DNA of 7,373 nt, taken from the NCBI GenBank assembly GCA_011391755.1, contig JAABPZ010000068.1:1-7373 (forward strand), given 5' to 3'. This document shows, one piece after another, positions 6,370-7,373 of this stretch. Numbering within the stretch: position 1 is the first letter of the stretch; each line of letters opens with the position of its first letter. The position numbers were made by a program, and so were the translations under genes. The stretch comes from Methanothrix sp. Lineage in GTDB: Archaea; Halobacteriota; Methanosarcinia; Methanotrichales; Methanotrichaceae. The notes beneath the pieces were generated by a model. The model saw only the letters and a list, made by a program, of their open reading frames with translations, was not told the origin of the DNA and made no database searches.

Positions 6370-7040
6370 ATGTCTTCCGGGTTATTCGGCTGCCGGACTT
6401 ATTCACGCTTTTAAATGTCGTTTTCGGATTTCTGGCAATTCTTGCCGCGGGCGGAGCCTGGGGCGGCATTTATCCCCAGTATGCCGTAGTGTTCATACTT
6501 CTGGCAGCAATGGCCGACGGTCTGGATGGGTTTTTGGCGAGAAAGGTGGGCGGCAGTCCCCTGGGCGCCAACCTGGACTCTTTAGCAGACCTGATCTCCT
6601 TTGGCACAGCACCTGTTTTTCTTGCCATCTCCGCCTTTCATCTTCCTTCCTACATTTGGCCGGTGGGCATTTTCTTCCTGCTCTGCGGGACGCTGCGCCT
6701 GGCCAGATTTAATGTCGTCTCCGGCAAAAGCGATTCGTTCTTCGAGGGTCTTCCCATTCCGGCCGCCGGCATAGCTCTTTCCGCCAGCGTTCTTTTGGGC
6801 AGGCCGACACTCACCATTGTCCTCATGCTGTTTTTGGCGCTGCTCATGACAAGCAGCATCTCCTATCCCAAAATCAGAGATCTTCGCGTCATGATTATCT
6901 TGGGCGGCATCTTTCTTGTGGTGGGATTGTTCCTTTTCCGCCAGCACGATATTCTTTATGCCACCCTTGTAGTCATAGCGCTTATCACACTTTATCTGAC
7001 CAGTCCGGTGGTGATTTCACGCCTACGAAAAAGGAGATAG
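6366..7040 (+). CDS. pssA: CDP-diacylglycerol/archaeol-serine O-phosphatidyltransferase (archaetidylserine synthase)
   Basis: A 224-residue integral membrane enzyme of the CDP-alcohol phosphatidyltransferase family. It is expected to join L-serine to CDP-archaeol, releasing CMP and forming archaetidylserine, the substrate of the Asd encoded just upstream. The signature DG-LDG-FLAR runs from Asp51, continuing to Gly67, Asp71 and Asp75; these aspartates bind metal and act in catalysis. The gap between AR and G is seven residues, one less than the common form. LRLARFN (110-116) and FEGLPIPAAG (126-135) are typical of the serine-specific PssA branch rather than glycerol- or inositol-transferring relatives. 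Several hydrophobic helices follow, and the C-terminus is basic (SRLRKRR). The start overlaps asd by ATGA and the 3' end overlaps the probable mptD start by 22 bases. Confidence 0.93.
   Translation: MNVFRVIRLPDLFTLLNVVFGFLAILAAGGAWGGIYPQYAVVFILLAAMADGLDGFLARKVGGSPLGANLDSLADLISFGTAPVFLAISAFHLPSYIWPVGIFFLLCGTLRLARFNVVSGKSDSFFEGLPIPAAGIALSASVLLGRPTLTIVLMLFLALLMTSSISYPKIRDLRVMIILGGIFLVVGLFLFRQHDILYATLVVIALITLYLTSPVVISRLRKRR
7007..7015 (+). promoter_or_regulatory. Shine-Dalgarno-like site ahead of mptD
   Basis: GGTGGTGAT matches the archaeal consensus GGAGGTGAT at 8 of 9 bases and ends three bases before the ACG at 7019. The spacing of its GGTG core to that codon (five bases) is right for initiation there, and there is no ATG, GTG or TTG in the mptD frame nearby. 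It lies within the coding end of pssA. Confidence 0.5.
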
Positions 7041-7345
7041 CCGCCTTTGAGGCGGGCATCAAGCTTGGCGCGCTCTATCATCAGTTCGTAGGAGCGCCTG
7101 TAAGCCTCAAGACCGCAGCCTGCCTGGAAGAGGCCATGGAGGAGAGTATCTCCCTGCAGCCTTACGTGAAGGAGGTGAGCGTTCACATAAACCGGCAGAG
7201 GCTGTTGGAGAACTTCTTTGGATATGGCGAGCTGGAGGGGCGCATGATAATCGCGAAGGTGCAGATAGATTATGAGGGCGAGGTCGTCAATGCCAAACTG
7301 GAGTACGACGAAGAAAAGAAATATCCGCTCATGAGCTTGGTCTAG
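7019..7345 (+). CDS. mptD: Dihydroneopterin aldolase, archaeal MptD type (non-standard start)
   Basis: From the ACG at 7019 this gives 108 residues, close to the size of the archaeal dihydroneopterin aldolase family (about 110-120). MptD cleaves 7,8-dihydroneopterin to 6-hydroxymethyl-7,8-dihydropterin and glycolaldehyde in tetrahydromethanopterin synthesis. The family hallmark FEAGIKLGALYHQFVGAPVS spans 10-29, with Glu11 and His21. Their ten-residue spacing matches the active-site Glu25/His35 I recall for the Methanocaldococcus enzyme, and YPLM near the end supplies Tyr102. An ATG at 7136 (residue 40) would remove this block and is an unlikely true start. No ATG, GTG or TTG lies in frame between it and at least position 6779. 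ACG 7019 follows a good ribosome site and gives MPTKKEIAAFEAG, a natural-looking N-terminus. It overlaps pssA by 22 bases. Confidence 0.8.
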   Translation, partial: TPTKKEIAAFEAGIKLGALYHQFVGAPVSLKTAACLEEAMEESISLQPYVKEVSVHINRQRLLENFFGYGELEGRMIIAKVQIDYEGEVVNAKLEYDEEKKYPLMSLV

Positions 7346-7362
7346 TCCGAATACTATTCGGA
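7346..7362. repeat. Perfect 8-bp inverted repeat directly after mptD
   Basis: TCCGAATA and TATTCGGA flank a single C, starting at the base after the mptD stop codon. As DNA it is a near-complete 17-bp palindrome that could be a binding site for the next gene. As RNA it could form a hairpin of about six or seven pairs at the end of the operon. The window ends 11 bases later, so no T-tract or downstream gene can be judged. Confidence 0.5.
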
Positions 7363-7373
7363 TGGGAGCAACT

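Overview
This window looks like chromosomal DNA from a methanogenic euryarchaeon, possibly a Methanosarcinales or Methanothrix-type organism. The evidence is an archaeosortase A gene, archaeal-type archaetidylserine synthase and decarboxylase genes, an MptD-type dihydroneopterin aldolase (tetrahydromethanopterin pathway), archaeal TATA/BRE-like promoters and Shine-Dalgarno-like sites. The genus is an inference from protein content only.

Layout. Positions 1-633 (minus) hold the first 211 codons of a radical SAM protein that runs off the left edge. Positions 634-791 are a divergent AT-rich control region with two adjacent 12-bp perfect palindromes and a strong TATA box. It serves a small plus-strand gene (792-1028) for a secreted or membrane-tethered peptide carrying two copies of a 15-residue Gly/Asp/Pro repeat. 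Positions 1029-1307 are non-coding, with T-tracts after the small gene and an imperfect 28-nt inverted repeat beside the next gene's stop codon. Positions 1308-4907 (minus) encode a secreted 1199-residue subtilisin-family (S8) protease with a long beta-rich C-terminal part.

From 4973 to 7345 a compact plus-strand operon reads artA - asd (pssD) - pssA - mptD. The first two junctions are ATGA stop/start overlaps. ArtA is a membrane transpeptidase-like enzyme thought to remove C-terminal PGF-CTERM signals and attach proteins to a lipid. PssA makes archaetidylserine from CDP-archaeol and serine, and Asd decarboxylates it to archaetidylethanolamine. Work in Haloferax volcanii ties these two lipid enzymes to ArtA-dependent anchoring, so the operon plausibly couples anchor-lipid supply to protein sorting. 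mptD overlaps the end of pssA and is probably translationally coupled.

The points most worth a second look are the repeat-peptide gene with its paired palindromes, the apparent ACG start of mptD behind a near-perfect Shine-Dalgarno sequence, the artA-asd-pssA linkage, and the inverted repeat at 1232-1303. I saw no rRNA, tRNA, CRISPR array or transposase.
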